Positions 42,697-51,331 of a stretch of 64,000 nucleotides of DNA are shown piece by piece. Below the pieces are notes generated by a model. It was not told where the DNA came from. It worked only from the letters and a program-made list of their open reading frames with translations, and did no database searches. Numbering within the stretch: position 1 is the first letter of the stretch; the number at the start of each line of letters is the position of its first letter. This stretch comes from Parahaliea aestuarii (lineage in GTDB: Bacteria > Pseudomonadota > Gammaproteobacteria > Pseudomonadales > Halieaceae). Where the stretch lies: positions 62,001-126,000 of the forward strand of contig NZ_VRYZ01000003.1 of assembly GCF_008064635.1 (NCBI RefSeq), written 5' to 3'. The translations under genes were made by a program, and so were the position numbers.

Positions 42697-44985
42697 TCAG
42701 AAGTCGTAGTTCAGTTCGATGCCGTAACTGCGCGGGTCGGCCCACTGGTTCACGGTGAACACCGACAGGTTGATCGCCGTGTTCCAGTACTCTTCGTCGG
42801 TCAGGTTATTGCCCCAGGCCGCCACGCGCAGCTGGCCGTCACCGATGGGAATCTGGTCCAGCTGCAGCCTGGCGCTCAGCAGGCCATAGGCGTCGACATT
42901 GGTGGCCGGGTCATCCACGATGCCAACGTAAAAATCGTCCTTCCAGGCGTAGTCCACCCGCGCCGACAGCTCGCCGAAGGAGAAGGGATCGAAGGTGTAC
43001 TTGGCCGAGGCAAACACCGTGTTGCGCGGTGAGTAGGAGAAGTAGCGCTCGTCTGACACATCCGTGCCGTCGTCGCCGATGAAGTTGTCGTAGTCGGTAT
43101 CCAGGAAGGAATAGTTGAGCACCAGGTCCAGATTCCGGGTGGGACGTGCCAGCAGCTCCAGCTCTACCCCCTGCATGGTGGCGTCGCCGGCGTTGACGAC
43201 AACGATACTGATGGCGTCCTCGCCCAGGCGCCCGGCCTGGAAATCCGAATAGTCGTTGTAGAACGCGGATACGTTGAGCTGTACGCGCTGCTCAAACAGG
43301 CGGCTTTTGAGGCCCAGTTCGTAGGTGGTCATGGTCTCCGGATCGAAGGGTGTCTCGAAGGCGAAGTTGGTTGCCGCCACACCGTTGAAGCCGCCGCTCT
43401 TGAAGCCGGTGGAGATCTTCGCGTAGCCGTTGACGTCCTCGCTGAAGCGCCAGGCCGCGACGGCCATCGGCGTGACCTCGCTCCAGCTGTCATCGACTTC
43501 CAGCGGCATCAACTCACCGGCCGCAGAGAATACCGGGTTGCCCTGGGCGTCGCGCACATAGGCGCCGGCATTGGGGTCGGCCGGGTTGACGTCAAACACG
43601 CTGCGATCCACCCACACCGAGTGCACGTCCTTGGTTTCCCGGGTCCAGCGGGCGCCGAAGGTCAGGTCCAGGCGCTGCTCAAAGGCGTCCGGGGTCCAGG
43701 TCAGCTGGCCAAAGGCCGCCACCGATTTATCCTCTGCGCCGCGCTCGCTGACATCGAAGCTGTCGCCGCCGAACTGGAAGATCCAGCGCGGGTTGTCGGT
43801 GGTCCACTCGTCCTCGTAGTAGAACAGTCCCAGCACATATTCCAGCTGGTCGGTGCTGCCGAGCAGCTGGAATTCCTGGGTGAACTGCTCGAAGTCGTTC
43901 TCGATGCGAAAGCGGAACATGTCCTGGCTGGTACCGTCGAAGTCCGACAGGCTGAGGGTGTAGAGGTCGCGGTAACCGGTGATGGATTTCAGGGTCAGGT
44001 CACCGAGGGCGGTACCGGGCATGTCGTAGGTCAGCGTCAGGGCGTGGCCGTCAATCTCTACCTCGCTGGTGAGGGCGCTGTCATTGGCGATTTCGTCGGG
44101 GCGATCCTCGCTGGTGGCGGCGGCCACCAGGGGGTAGAGGGGCGGAATCACAAAAGCGAAAGCATCGGAGTTGGTGAGCGCCAGCATCGGCGGCCGCTGG
44201 TCGGCGTCGAAGGTGTCGTAGCCGTATTCCACCAACAAATTCTCGGTGGGCTGCAGGCGCAAATCGACACGGCCGCCCCACTGGTCGCGGTTGTCGAAAT
44301 CCGCGCCGGAACTGTCAGTGTTGTCGTAGAAGCCATCCCGCTCGCGGTAGAAGCCCGACACCCGCGCACTGAACTCACCGAGGCCGCTGCCCACCTCACC
44401 CACGGCGGGCAGGTCCAGCGCACCGCGCGCTTCCAGCAGGTTTTCGTTGCCGGCGCCCACTTCCAGGTAGCCATCCAGTTCACCGCTCGGCTTGCGGGTG
44501 ACCAGGTTGATGGCGCCGCCGATGGTGTTCTTGCCGTAGAGGGTGCCCTGGGGGCCGCGCAGCACTTCAATTCGCTCCAGGTCCACCGCGTCAAAAATGG
44601 CGCCGGAGGTCTTGGCAATCGGCACCCCGTCCAGGTACATGCCCACTGCGTTGTCGCGGCTCAGGTTGTTGGTGCTGTTCACCGCCCCGCGAATGGCGAT
44701 GGAGGCGTTCACCGAACCGCCCACGGTGGGAGTCACCAGCAGGCCCGGGGTGTAATCGGAAACACCCTCGATATCCCGCGCGCGCAGTTCGTTCAGGGTC
44801 GCGGTGTTGAGGGCAGTCACCGAAATCGGTGTTTCCTGCAGGTTCTCCTCGCGGCGCTGGGCCGTGACGATCACTTCCTCCAGCGCCGCCTGCTGCGCCA
44901 GCGCGGGGGCAGCGTAGGCCGGCAGCAGTGCGATTCCGGCGGATAACAGGGACAGGGAACGGGCAATATTATGTGGCTTGTACAT
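42697..44985 (-). CDS. TonB-dependent outer-membrane receptor
   Basis: Outer-membrane transporter (762 aa). A signal peptide ends near APALA-QQ; a TonB box-like LEEVIVTAQRREENLQ follows, then the plug domain (VSDYTPGLLVTP, IRGAVNSTN, LRGPQGTLYGKNTIGGAIN) and a beta-barrel to a C-terminal Phe (NYDF). This is the CirA/FyuA-like group common in marine bacteria for uptake of organic substrates. The ATG at 44985 has AAGGAG 6 bases upstream. It overlaps the MFS transporter gene by 17 bases, so the two probably import the same compound across both membranes. Confidence 0.93.
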   Translation of the reverse strand: MYKPHNIARSLSLLSAGIALLPAYAAPALAQQAALEEVIVTAQRREENLQETPISVTALNTATLNELRARDIEGVSDYTPGLLVTPTVGGSVNASIAIRGAVNSTNNLSRDNAVGMYLDGVPIAKTSGAIFDAVDLERIEVLRGPQGTLYGKNTIGGAINLVTRKPSGELDGYLEVGAGNENLLEARGALDLPAVGEVGSGLGEFSARVSGFYRERDGFYDNTDSSGADFDNRDQWGGRVDLRLQPTENLLVEYGYDTFDADQRPPMLALTNSDAFAFVIPPLYPLVAAATSEDRPDEIANDSALTSEVEIDGHALTLTYDMPGTALGDLTLKSITGYRDLYTLSLSDFDGTSQDMFRFRIENDFEQFTQEFQLLGSTDQLEYVLGLFYYEDEWTTDNPRWIFQFGGDSFDVSERGAEDKSVAAFGQLTWTPDAFEQRLDLTFGARWTRETKDVHSVWVDRSVFDVNPADPNAGAYVRDAQGNPVFSAAGELMPLEVDDSWSEVTPMAVAAWRFSEDVNGYAKISTGFKSGGFNGVAATNFAFETPFDPETMTTYELGLKSRLFEQRVQLNVSAFYNDYSDFQAGRLGEDAISIVVVNAGDATMQGVELELLARPTRNLDLVLNYSFLDTDYDNFIGDDGTDVSDERYFSYSPRNTVFASAKYTFDPFSFGELSARVDYAWKDDFYVGIVDDPATNVDAYGLLSARLQLDQIPIGDGQLRVAAWGNNLTDEEYWNTAINLSVFTVNQWADPRSYGIELNYDF

Positions 44986-46357
44986 AGTCGACTCCTTGAT
45001 CCCCCGGAGGGGCGGTGTGCGAGTGGGAATCCCTCTGCATGGCGTGAACCTGCTCGGCGCAGCGGCGGTAGTGCGGCAGGCCGAGCCAGAGAATGACGAC
45101 AATGGTGGGCGCGATAACGGCCGACGCCAGGGCGATGGAGTAGCGCAGGGCGGCGTCATCGGCGAACACAAAATCGGTGAGGGCGGCGATCAGGCTGGCG
45201 CCGAATCCGATGCCCAGAATGTTCACCAGGAACAGCATGATGGCCAGCATCTGGGCACGCATTTCATTGGGCGTGATTTCCATCAGGGCGGCGGTGGTCA
45301 CCCCCACCGATACCTGGCCGAGGAAGGTGGCAAAGGCCATGCACAGCAGGGCCAGCTGGGCATTTGGCATCAGCGGGCCAATCACCAGCGGCAGCGTTTT
45401 ACACACCGCCGCAATCAGCATCACCCGCATATTGGCGTCGGCATAGCCGCGCCGCATCAGGTAACCGCTGAGCCAGCCACCGCTGAGAATACCCGCGGCG
45501 CCACACAGGCCCATCACCAGGCCATAGGAGTAGCCGGCGTCACTGGGGGTCATGCCATAGGTGCGCATCAGGAAAGTCGGGTACCAGATGGCGGTACCGA
45601 TGGCGAGCATGCCGAGGAAGGACACCGCCATCAGGTGGGCACTGTAGGCCTGCCAGCGCGCGCGCATATAGCCGGTGAGCACCGCTATCGGAATGCGCTC
45701 GCCCTCATTCGCGTACAGGCGTTCCTGCCGCCGCGGCTCGCGAAAGGTAAACATCAGGCAGGCGATCAACAGCCCCGGCAGGCCGACAATGATGAAGGCC
45801 AGCTGCCAGGTACGGAAGGTGCCCAGCCAGCCCAGTTGCAGCTCGTCCACCCCCGCCAGCAATTCCAGCACCAGGCCGCCGATGATCAGGGCCAGGCCGC
45901 CCCCCACCGGGTAGCCCAGATGGTAGACGCTGAAGGCCATGGCGCGGCGCTCGGGTTTGAAGCTGTCGGAAATCAGCGAGGCCGCCGCGGGACTGAGTGC
46001 CGCCTCGCCCACCCCCACGCCCATGCGGGCGACAAACAGCTGGCCGAAGGTCTTGGCCATGCCGCACATGGCGGTCATCAGGCACCAGAAGGTGATGCCG
46101 ATGGCGATAATGCCACGGCGGCTGCGGCGGTCCGCCACCCGCGCCAGCGGTATGCCCACCACCACGAACAGCAGGGAGAAGGCAAAGCCCTGCAGCAGAC
46201 TCACCTCGAAGTCGGTGAGGCCGAGATCAGCGCGCACCGGGCCCACCAGCAGCGTCAGTATCTGCCGGTCGATGGCGGAAAAGGTATAGGCCAGAAACAA
46301 TACGGCAACGGTATACCAGGCCGTCGACACCGCCGGGTAGGCGTCGCGCTCGGACAT
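44969..46357 (-). CDS. MFS transporter
   Basis: Major facilitator with 12 predicted membrane helices (462 aa). MFS signatures: SAIDRQILTLLVGPVRADLGLTD near helix 1, the loop-2 RVADRRSRRGI motif, and RMGVGVGEAALSPAA. This is the spinster/ACS-like subgroup often found with TonB receptors and catabolic enzymes. It is probably the inner-membrane uptake step for the substrate of the Rieske operon. It is followed by the overlapping TonB receptor. Upstream lies an AT-rich stretch with TATAAA, suggestive of a promoter. Confidence 0.9.
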   Translation of the reverse strand: MSERDAYPAVSTAWYTVAVLFLAYTFSAIDRQILTLLVGPVRADLGLTDFEVSLLQGFAFSLLFVVVGIPLARVADRRSRRGIIAIGITFWCLMTAMCGMAKTFGQLFVARMGVGVGEAALSPAAASLISDSFKPERRAMAFSVYHLGYPVGGGLALIIGGLVLELLAGVDELQLGWLGTFRTWQLAFIIVGLPGLLIACLMFTFREPRRQERLYANEGERIPIAVLTGYMRARWQAYSAHLMAVSFLGMLAIGTAIWYPTFLMRTYGMTPSDAGYSYGLVMGLCGAAGILSGGWLSGYLMRRGYADANMRVMLIAAVCKTLPLVIGPLMPNAQLALLCMAFATFLGQVSVGVTTAALMEITPNEMRAQMLAIMLFLVNILGIGFGASLIAALTDFVFADDAALRYSIALASAVIAPTIVVILWLGLPHYRRCAEQVHAMQRDSHSHTAPPGDQGVDYVQAT

Positions 46358-46476
46358 AGGCTCACTTAATTATGTTTATAACAGTGGCCGGCAAAGTACC
46401 GTAGGGGCGCTGCGCCAATAAACGGCTGGCGGAGCAATGATTGTTTCCGTTTACGTCACAATGCAGTGACGGCAGG

Positions 46477-46500
46477 GGAAAACCGCCCTGACCGGGCGGT
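46477..46500 (-). terminator. Rho-independent terminator of leuA
   Basis: On the minus strand ACCGCCC (complement of 46494-46500) pairs with GGGCGGT (complement of 46482-46488) over a 5-base loop and is followed by TTTT. It lies 26 bases after the leuA stop. Confidence 0.6.
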
Positions 46501-46525
46501 GTTCATGGCTTCCCGTTTGTCGACC

Positions 46526-48199
46526 TCAGGCCGCTGCGTGGGCGGCCTGCTTCTCTGCGCGATTGATCGCCCCGAGAATACCGTCCAGGGAGGCCTGGAT
46601 GATGTCGTGGCTGCGGCCCACGCCGCAGTGGCGCTCGCCGTCGATGTTGAGCTGGATGTAGCACACGGCTTCAGCGTCGGCGCTCTGGCTCAGGGCGTGC
46701 TCGGAATATTCCACCAGCACAATCTGCTTGCCGACGAAGCGGCTCATGGCGTCCACGAAGGAGGCCACCACGCCGTTGCCGGAGCCTTTCAGGGTGTGAC
46801 TGGTGGCCCCCTGCTGCAGCTGGGCCTGCAGCTGGTCGGTATTGTCGGCCCGGTTCACCTGGTAGTCGCCGAGCCGGTACTCGCCGCCCTCTTCCAGGTA
46901 GGTCTGCTGGAACAGCTGGAAAATTTCTTCGCCGGAGACTTCTTTTTCACGCTCCTCCGCAAAAGCCTGCACGGTGGCGGAGAAATCGATCTGCAGCCAG
47001 CGCGGCAGCTCGAAGCCATAGTCCCGCTGCAACACATAGGCGATGCCGCCCTTGCCGGACTGGGAATTGATGCGGATCACTTCCTGGTAGCTGCGGCCGA
47101 TATCCGCCGGGTCGATGGGCAGGTAGGCGACCTCCCAGTGCTCCCGCCCCTCCTGCTTCGACAGGCATTTCTTGATCGCGTCCTGGTGGCTGCCGGAGAA
47201 GGCGGTAAATACCAGTTCGCCGGCCCAGGGATGGCGCGGGTGCACCGGCAACTGGGTGCACTCCTTCACCGTCTGGATGATTTCGTCCATGTGACCCAGC
47301 TGCAACCGCGGGTCGACACCCTGGCTGTAGAGGTTCATGGCCATGGTGACGATGTCCATGTTGCCGGTGCGCTCGCCGTTGCCCATCAGGGTCCCTTCAA
47401 CGCGGTCGGCGCCGGCCATCACACCCAGCTCCGCCGCGGCCACGGCACAGCCGCGGTCGTTATGGGTGTGCAGGGAGATCAGCAGGCTTTCGCGGCGGGC
47501 CACGCGATCACAGAACCACTCAATCTGGTCGGCGTAGACGTTGGGCGTGCTCATCTCCACGGTGGCGGGCAGGTTGATGATGACCGGCTTTTCCGGGGTG
47601 GGCTGCCACACGGCGGTCACCGCATCGCAGACCTCAACCGCGAAATCCAGCTCGGTGCCGGTAAAGCTCTCGGGGGAGTATTCGAAGACCCACTCGGTCT
47701 CCGGGTATCTGGCGGCGCACTCCTGCACCAGCGTCGCGCCGCGTACGGCGATGTCGATGATGCCCTGGCGGTCGAGGCCGAAGACCTGTTCCCGCTGCAC
47801 GGTGGAAGTGGAGTTGTACACGTGCACCACGGCGCGGCGGGCGCCCTTCAGGGCTTCGAAGGTTTTTTCAATCAGGTCGGGGCGGGCCTGGGTGAGTACC
47901 TGTACGGTGACGTCCTCGGGAATGCGATGGTTGTCGATCAGCTCGCGGACAAAGTTGTAGTCGTGGCTGGAGGCGGAGGGAAAGCCGACTTCGATTTCCT
48001 TGAAGCCGACCTTGACCAGCTGGTCCCAGAGTCTGGACTTCTGGCGCGCCGTCATCGGCTCGATCAGGGCCTGGTTGCCGTCCCGCAGGTCCACCGAGCA
48101 CCACAGGGGCGCTTTCTCGATCTGGCGGTCGGGCCAGCGGCGGGCAGCCATCCTGATGGGCTGGAAGGGTTTGTACTTGCGGTGGTCAAAGTTGCTCAT
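46526..48199 (-). CDS. leuA: 2-isopropylmalate synthase
   Basis: First enzyme of leucine synthesis, condensing acetyl-CoA with 2-ketoisovalerate (557 aa). It has the length and opening of the long LeuA type found in actinobacteria and many gammaproteobacteria. Catalytic features: WCSVDLRDGNQALIEPM near 33-49, STSTVQRE, HTHNDRGCAVA with metal His residues, and GERTGNMD. The C-terminal regulatory domain that senses leucine is present. The ATG at 48199 has AGGGA upstream. It is divergent from an Lrp-type gene, with a long leader that may act in attenuation. Confidence 0.95.
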   Translation of the reverse strand: MSNFDHRKYKPFQPIRMAARRWPDRQIEKAPLWCSVDLRDGNQALIEPMTARQKSRLWDQLVKVGFKEIEVGFPSASSHDYNFVRELIDNHRIPEDVTVQVLTQARPDLIEKTFEALKGARRAVVHVYNSTSTVQREQVFGLDRQGIIDIAVRGATLVQECAARYPETEWVFEYSPESFTGTELDFAVEVCDAVTAVWQPTPEKPVIINLPATVEMSTPNVYADQIEWFCDRVARRESLLISLHTHNDRGCAVAAAELGVMAGADRVEGTLMGNGERTGNMDIVTMAMNLYSQGVDPRLQLGHMDEIIQTVKECTQLPVHPRHPWAGELVFTAFSGSHQDAIKKCLSKQEGREHWEVAYLPIDPADIGRSYQEVIRINSQSGKGGIAYVLQRDYGFELPRWLQIDFSATVQAFAEEREKEVSGEEIFQLFQQTYLEEGGEYRLGDYQVNRADNTDQLQAQLQQGATSHTLKGSGNGVVASFVDAMSRFVGKQIVLVEYSEHALSQSADAEAVCYIQLNIDGERHCGVGRSHDIIQASLDGILGAINRAEKQAAHAAA

Positions 48200-48330
48200 G
48201 GCCGTTTCCCTGATCCTGTCGGCGAAGTGTGATGTCGGTCTTTTCAGTTTAGTGTTTTTGCGGTCGATTTTCCGGCTTGCGGGCCATTGCTGCGGACAGC
48301 GTGCCTGGGGATGGCTGCTCACCTGATGGG

Positions 48331-48419
48331 CCCGCCGGGAGCCCGCCCTCGTGAGGCTTCGCGCTGCGGCCGGCGGGGCGGTAACCACGGCGGCGCGGCA
48401 ACAACAGGTGATGAATCAG
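48331..48419 (-). promoter_or_regulatory. Candidate leucine leader/attenuator of leuA
   Basis: Minus-strand reading from 48419 gives codons for L-I-H-H-L-L-L-P-R-R-R-G, with three consecutive Leu codons followed by arginines. Next comes a stem CCCGCCGG (48377-48370) with CCGGCGGG (48338-48331). The layout fits ribosome-mediated attenuation, but the reading starts with CTG rather than ATG and has no clear ribosome-binding site or T tract. Confidence 0.3.
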
Positions 48420-48500
48420 CCGTGGACACAGTCTAACGTCGCCGGCGTAGGGAATAACTGCAAATTTTCATATGGATTGGGACACTTGAGCCGAATATCA

Positions 48501-48522
48501 CTACCAATATTTATTCTGGTAG
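48501..48522. promoter_or_regulatory. Inverted repeat, candidate operator for the Lrp-type regulator
   Basis: CTACCA (48501-48506) and TGGTAG (48517-48522) are perfect inverted arms around a 10-base AT-rich centre, 46 bases before the regulator's ATG. The position suits autoregulation and control of leuA; binding is inferred only. Confidence 0.4.
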
Positions 48523-48567
48523 ATAAACTCACCACAACGAGCCCGATAGCCAACAGAGAGCCCTAAA

Positions 48568-49044
48568 ATGAGCTTTGACCGCACCGACCGGCGCATCCTC
48601 GACATCATGCAGCGCGACGCCCGCATCACCAACCTCGAACTGGCGGAGAAAGTCGGGCTGTCACCCACCCCCTGCGCGCGCCGGGTCAAGCGGCTGGAGG
48701 AATCCGGCCTGATTCGCGGCCACGTCACCCTGCTGGACCAGAGCCGCCTGGGTCTCAAGCTCACCGCCTATATCGGTATCACCATGGACCGCCACACCCC
48801 GGACCGCTTCGAGGCCTTCGAGCTGGAAGTCAGCGGCTACCCGGAGGTGGTGGAGTGCTCGGTAGTCACTGGCCAGAGCGCAGACTACCTGCTGAAGGCG
48901 GTGGTGGCCGACATGCAGTACTACGAGCGCTTCCTGCTGGGCAAGCTCACCCGCATCCCGGGGGTCACCGGTGTGCACTCCAGCTTCGAGCTGCGCCGGG
49001 TGTTGCAGCGCACAGCCCTGCCTCTCGAACACCTGGCCGACTGA
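48568..49044 (+). CDS. Lrp/AsnC-family transcriptional regulator
   Basis: Feast/famine regulator (158 aa): N-terminal HTH (LDIMQRDARITNLELAEKVGLSPTPCARRVKRLEESGLI, residues about 10-48, close to Lrp) and a C-terminal RAM effector domain (VVTGQSADYLLKAVVADM). It probably senses an amino acid such as leucine or another branched-chain residue, which its place opposite leuA supports. It is related to but clearly diverged from E. coli Lrp, so the gene symbol is withheld. Confidence 0.88.
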   Translation: MSFDRTDRRILDIMQRDARITNLELAEKVGLSPTPCARRVKRLEESGLIRGHVTLLDQSRLGLKLTAYIGITMDRHTPDRFEAFELEVSGYPEVVECSVVTGQSADYLLKAVVADMQYYERFLLGKLTRIPGVTGVHSSFELRRVLQRTALPLEHLAD

Positions 49045-49062
49045 GTAAGGAAGCACTTACTC
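49043..49062. promoter_or_regulatory. Perfect 7-base inverted repeat overlapping the lrp-type stop codon
   Basis: GAGTAAG (49043-49049) and CTTACTC (49056-49062) flank a 6-base spacer. It overlaps the last two bases of the regulator's stop. It could be an operator for the downstream SDR or part of 3'-end folding. Confidence 0.3.
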
Positions 49063-49068
49063 CATTTG

Positions 49069-49095
49069 AATCGCCCGGCCGCCTGCCGGGCGATT
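49069..49095. terminator. 11-base-pair hairpin after the Lrp-type gene
   Basis: AATCGCCCGGC (49069-49079) pairs perfectly with GCCGGGCGATT (49085-49095) over a 5-base loop. No T tract follows on either strand, so intrinsic termination is uncertain. Confidence 0.45.
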
Positions 49096-49238
49096 CCGCC
49101 AGTTTGTCTGGCCGGATCAAACCTTGTCCAGCGGCCACTGCCACCGCAGTATCGGGATCAGTATCTACCGGGCTGCCCGGCAGTCCGTCACCTGTGCACC
49201 GTTGAATAAAAACCACTGGATAAGAGCAAGGGGGCAAC

Positions 49239-50018
49239 ATGAAGGACGTAGAGGGCAAGGTCGCCATCGTCACCGGCGGCGCCAGCGGCATGGGGCGCAT
49301 CATCGCCCTGCGGCTGGTGAATCGCGGCGCCAGGGTCGCCATCTTCGATGTCAACGAAGAGGGGCTCAAGACCACCGCCGCCGAGTCGCCCCAGATCACC
49401 CCCCTGCGCTGCGATATCGGCGACCTCGCCGATGTGCAAGCGAAGGTCGGCCAGGTGGAGAGCGAACTGGGCCCCGTGGACCTGCTGGTTCACGCCGCCG
49501 CCCTGATGCCCGCCCACCAGCTCATCGACCACAGCCACGAGGCCATGGAGCGCCTGTTCCGCATCAACTATTTTGGCACCACCTACATGGTGCGGACGGT
49601 GCTGGCGCCGATGCTGGAACGCAAGCGCGGTCGTATCATCGCCTTTGGTTCCATCGCCGGCCATGCCCTGGTTCCGCACATGGGCGCCTACTGCGCCACC
49701 AAGAGCGCGGTGAATACCTACCTGGAAGTGCTGCAGAACGAGATCCGCGACAGCGGGGTGAAAGTCCAGCTGGTCTGCCCACCGGCGGTGAACACCCCGC
49801 TGATCGACCAGAGCCTGAACACCGACAGCCCCGGCAGCCTGCGCAACGCCAAGCAGAGCGGGCGCCTGTCGGACCCGGAAAAAATTGTCGATGCCATCGA
49901 CAAGGGCGTGGAAAAAGAGCGCGACATTATCTACCCCGGTGAAGCCCGCTTTCTAATGCTCTGGCACGCCTTCGCCCCACGCCTGTGGTGGAAGACCGTG
50001 CTCGGCTTCGAAAAGTAA
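49239..50018 (+). CDS. Short-chain dehydrogenase/reductase
   Basis: Classical SDR (259 aa): TGGASGMG at 12-19, D37 after strand 2 (suggests NAD), HAAAL in place of the usual NNAG, catalytic S138 and Y151-x3-K155 (YCATK). The C-terminus is hydrophobic and aromatic (MLWHAFAPRLWWKTVLGF), which suggests membrane association, as in SDRs that handle lipids or retinoid/steroid-like compounds. AAGGGGG lies upstream of the ATG. The substrate is unknown. Confidence 0.87.
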   Translation: MKDVEGKVAIVTGGASGMGRIIALRLVNRGARVAIFDVNEEGLKTTAAESPQITPLRCDIGDLADVQAKVGQVESELGPVDLLVHAAALMPAHQLIDHSHEAMERLFRINYFGTTYMVRTVLAPMLERKRGRIIAFGSIAGHALVPHMGAYCATKSAVNTYLEVLQNEIRDSGVKVQLVCPPAVNTPLIDQSLNTDSPGSLRNAKQSGRLSDPEKIVDAIDKGVEKERDIIYPGEARFLMLWHAFAPRLWWKTVLGFEK

Positions 50019-50070
50019 GCGCGTATTTGTCACAGACGGGGCGGCAGCACCGTGCTAGCATCGCCGCCCG

Positions 50071-51276
50071 ATGTCTTCCACTAACTCACGCTTTATCGCC
50101 ACTGACTCGCCCTGGCTCCTGGTGCTGCTGGCCGCCATGGTGGCACTCGGCCCACTCAGCGTGGACATGTACCTGCCGGCGATGCCGGTCATGCGCGATG
50201 CGCTGGGCACCACCAGCGCCAGCATCCAGCTCACACTCAGCGCCTATCTCGCCGGCTTCGCCGCCTTCCACCTGGTGTGCGGGCCACTCGCGGATCGCTA
50301 CGGACGCAAACCGGTACTGATCGGCGGCACCCTGATCTTCGTCGCTGCCTGCATCGGCTGCAGCTATTCGCAAACGGTCGAGCAACTGATCGCCTTCCGC
50401 CTGTTGCAGGGGCTGGGGGCCTGCGTCGGCCCTACCCTCTCCCGCGCCATCACCCGCGACCTGTTCGGCCCGCGCCGCGCCGCGCGGGCGCTGTCGCTGA
50501 TCGCCATGCTGATGGCGCTGGCGCCGGCGGTGGCGCCCAGCCTCGGCAGCGTAATGATGCTGGTGTGGCCCTGGCCGAGTATTTTCGTGTTTCTGGCCGT
50601 CTACGGCGTGTTGATGATCGTCCTGATCCTGCGCCTGCTGCCGGAGTCACTGCCGCAGCGACAGAGCCTGCATCCCGCCGTCATTGCCCGCAATTTTTTC
50701 ACCCTGCTGCGCTCGCCGGCCTTTCTCGCCGTGGCCCTCGGCAGCTCGCTGGTCTACGCCGGCATGCTCGGCTATCTCTCGGCCTCCGGCTTCGTCTACA
50801 TCGAGATGCTGGGCGTTCCCATGAAATACTTCGGGCTGATCTTCCTGACCACCGTGGTGGGCTATTTCATCGGCAGCGCCAGCAGCGCGCGCCTGGCCAG
50901 CCTGTTCGATTCCGGCCAGGTGGTGGTACTGGGTGCCGGGCTGGCGGCTCTCGCCTGCCTGATCATGCTGCTGTGCTACAGCCTCTGGCCCGCCAGCATC
51001 TACTCGCTGATGCTGCCGATGATGCTCTACACCGCCGCCATGGGCCTGGTGCTCCCCCATGCCATGAACCTCGCCCTGCAGCCCTACCCGCACATGGCGG
51101 GCACCGCCTCGGCCCTGCTGGGATTTATCCAGATGGCCATTTCGGCGACCTCCGCGGGCACTATCGGCGCCCTGATGGGCGACTCGCCGGCGCCCATGGT
51201 GTGGCTGATGACCGCACTCAGCCTGCTGGCGCTGGCCTTGCTGGCCCCGATGCGCAAAGCGGCGGGGACGGCCTGA
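50071..51276 (+). CDS. Bcr/CflA family multidrug efflux MFS transporter
   Basis: 12-helix drug:H+ antiporter (401 aa) of the Bcr/CflA group. Signatures: LGPLSVDMYLPAMPVM near the N-terminus, the loop-2 GPLADRYGRKPVLIGG motif and the RLLQGLGACVGPTLSRAITRD segment, which is characteristic of Bcr. The exported substrate cannot be told. It stands 52 bases after the SDR and 55 before the cysteine-synthase-like gene; some Bcr proteins export cysteine-related dipeptides, so a link with the next gene is conceivable but unproven. Confidence 0.92.
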   Translation: MSSTNSRFIATDSPWLLVLLAAMVALGPLSVDMYLPAMPVMRDALGTTSASIQLTLSAYLAGFAAFHLVCGPLADRYGRKPVLIGGTLIFVAACIGCSYSQTVEQLIAFRLLQGLGACVGPTLSRAITRDLFGPRRAARALSLIAMLMALAPAVAPSLGSVMMLVWPWPSIFVFLAVYGVLMIVLILRLLPESLPQRQSLHPAVIARNFFTLLRSPAFLAVALGSSLVYAGMLGYLSASGFVYIEMLGVPMKYFGLIFLTTVVGYFIGSASSARLASLFDSGQVVVLGAGLAALACLIMLLCYSLWPASIYSLMLPMMLYTAAMGLVLPHAMNLALQPYPHMAGTASALLGFIQMAISATSAGTIGALMGDSPAPMVWLMTALSLLALALLAPMRKAAGTA

Positions 51277-51331
51277 CCCCCATTGGGCCCTGTGGCATAC
51301 TGTGGCGCCCACGCATTTGCGGAGTAGTACC

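Larger units (their letters stand above)
48200..48567. other. 368-base divergent regulatory region between leuA and the Lrp-type gene
   Basis: No protein gene of normal size. The leuA-proximal half is GC-rich and can fold; on the minus strand it contains a CTG-TTG-TTG run and a CCCGCCGG/CCGGCGGG stem (see findings). The lrp-proximal half (48455-48530) is markedly AT-rich and holds an inverted repeat, fitting promoters for both directions. Confidence 0.6.
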
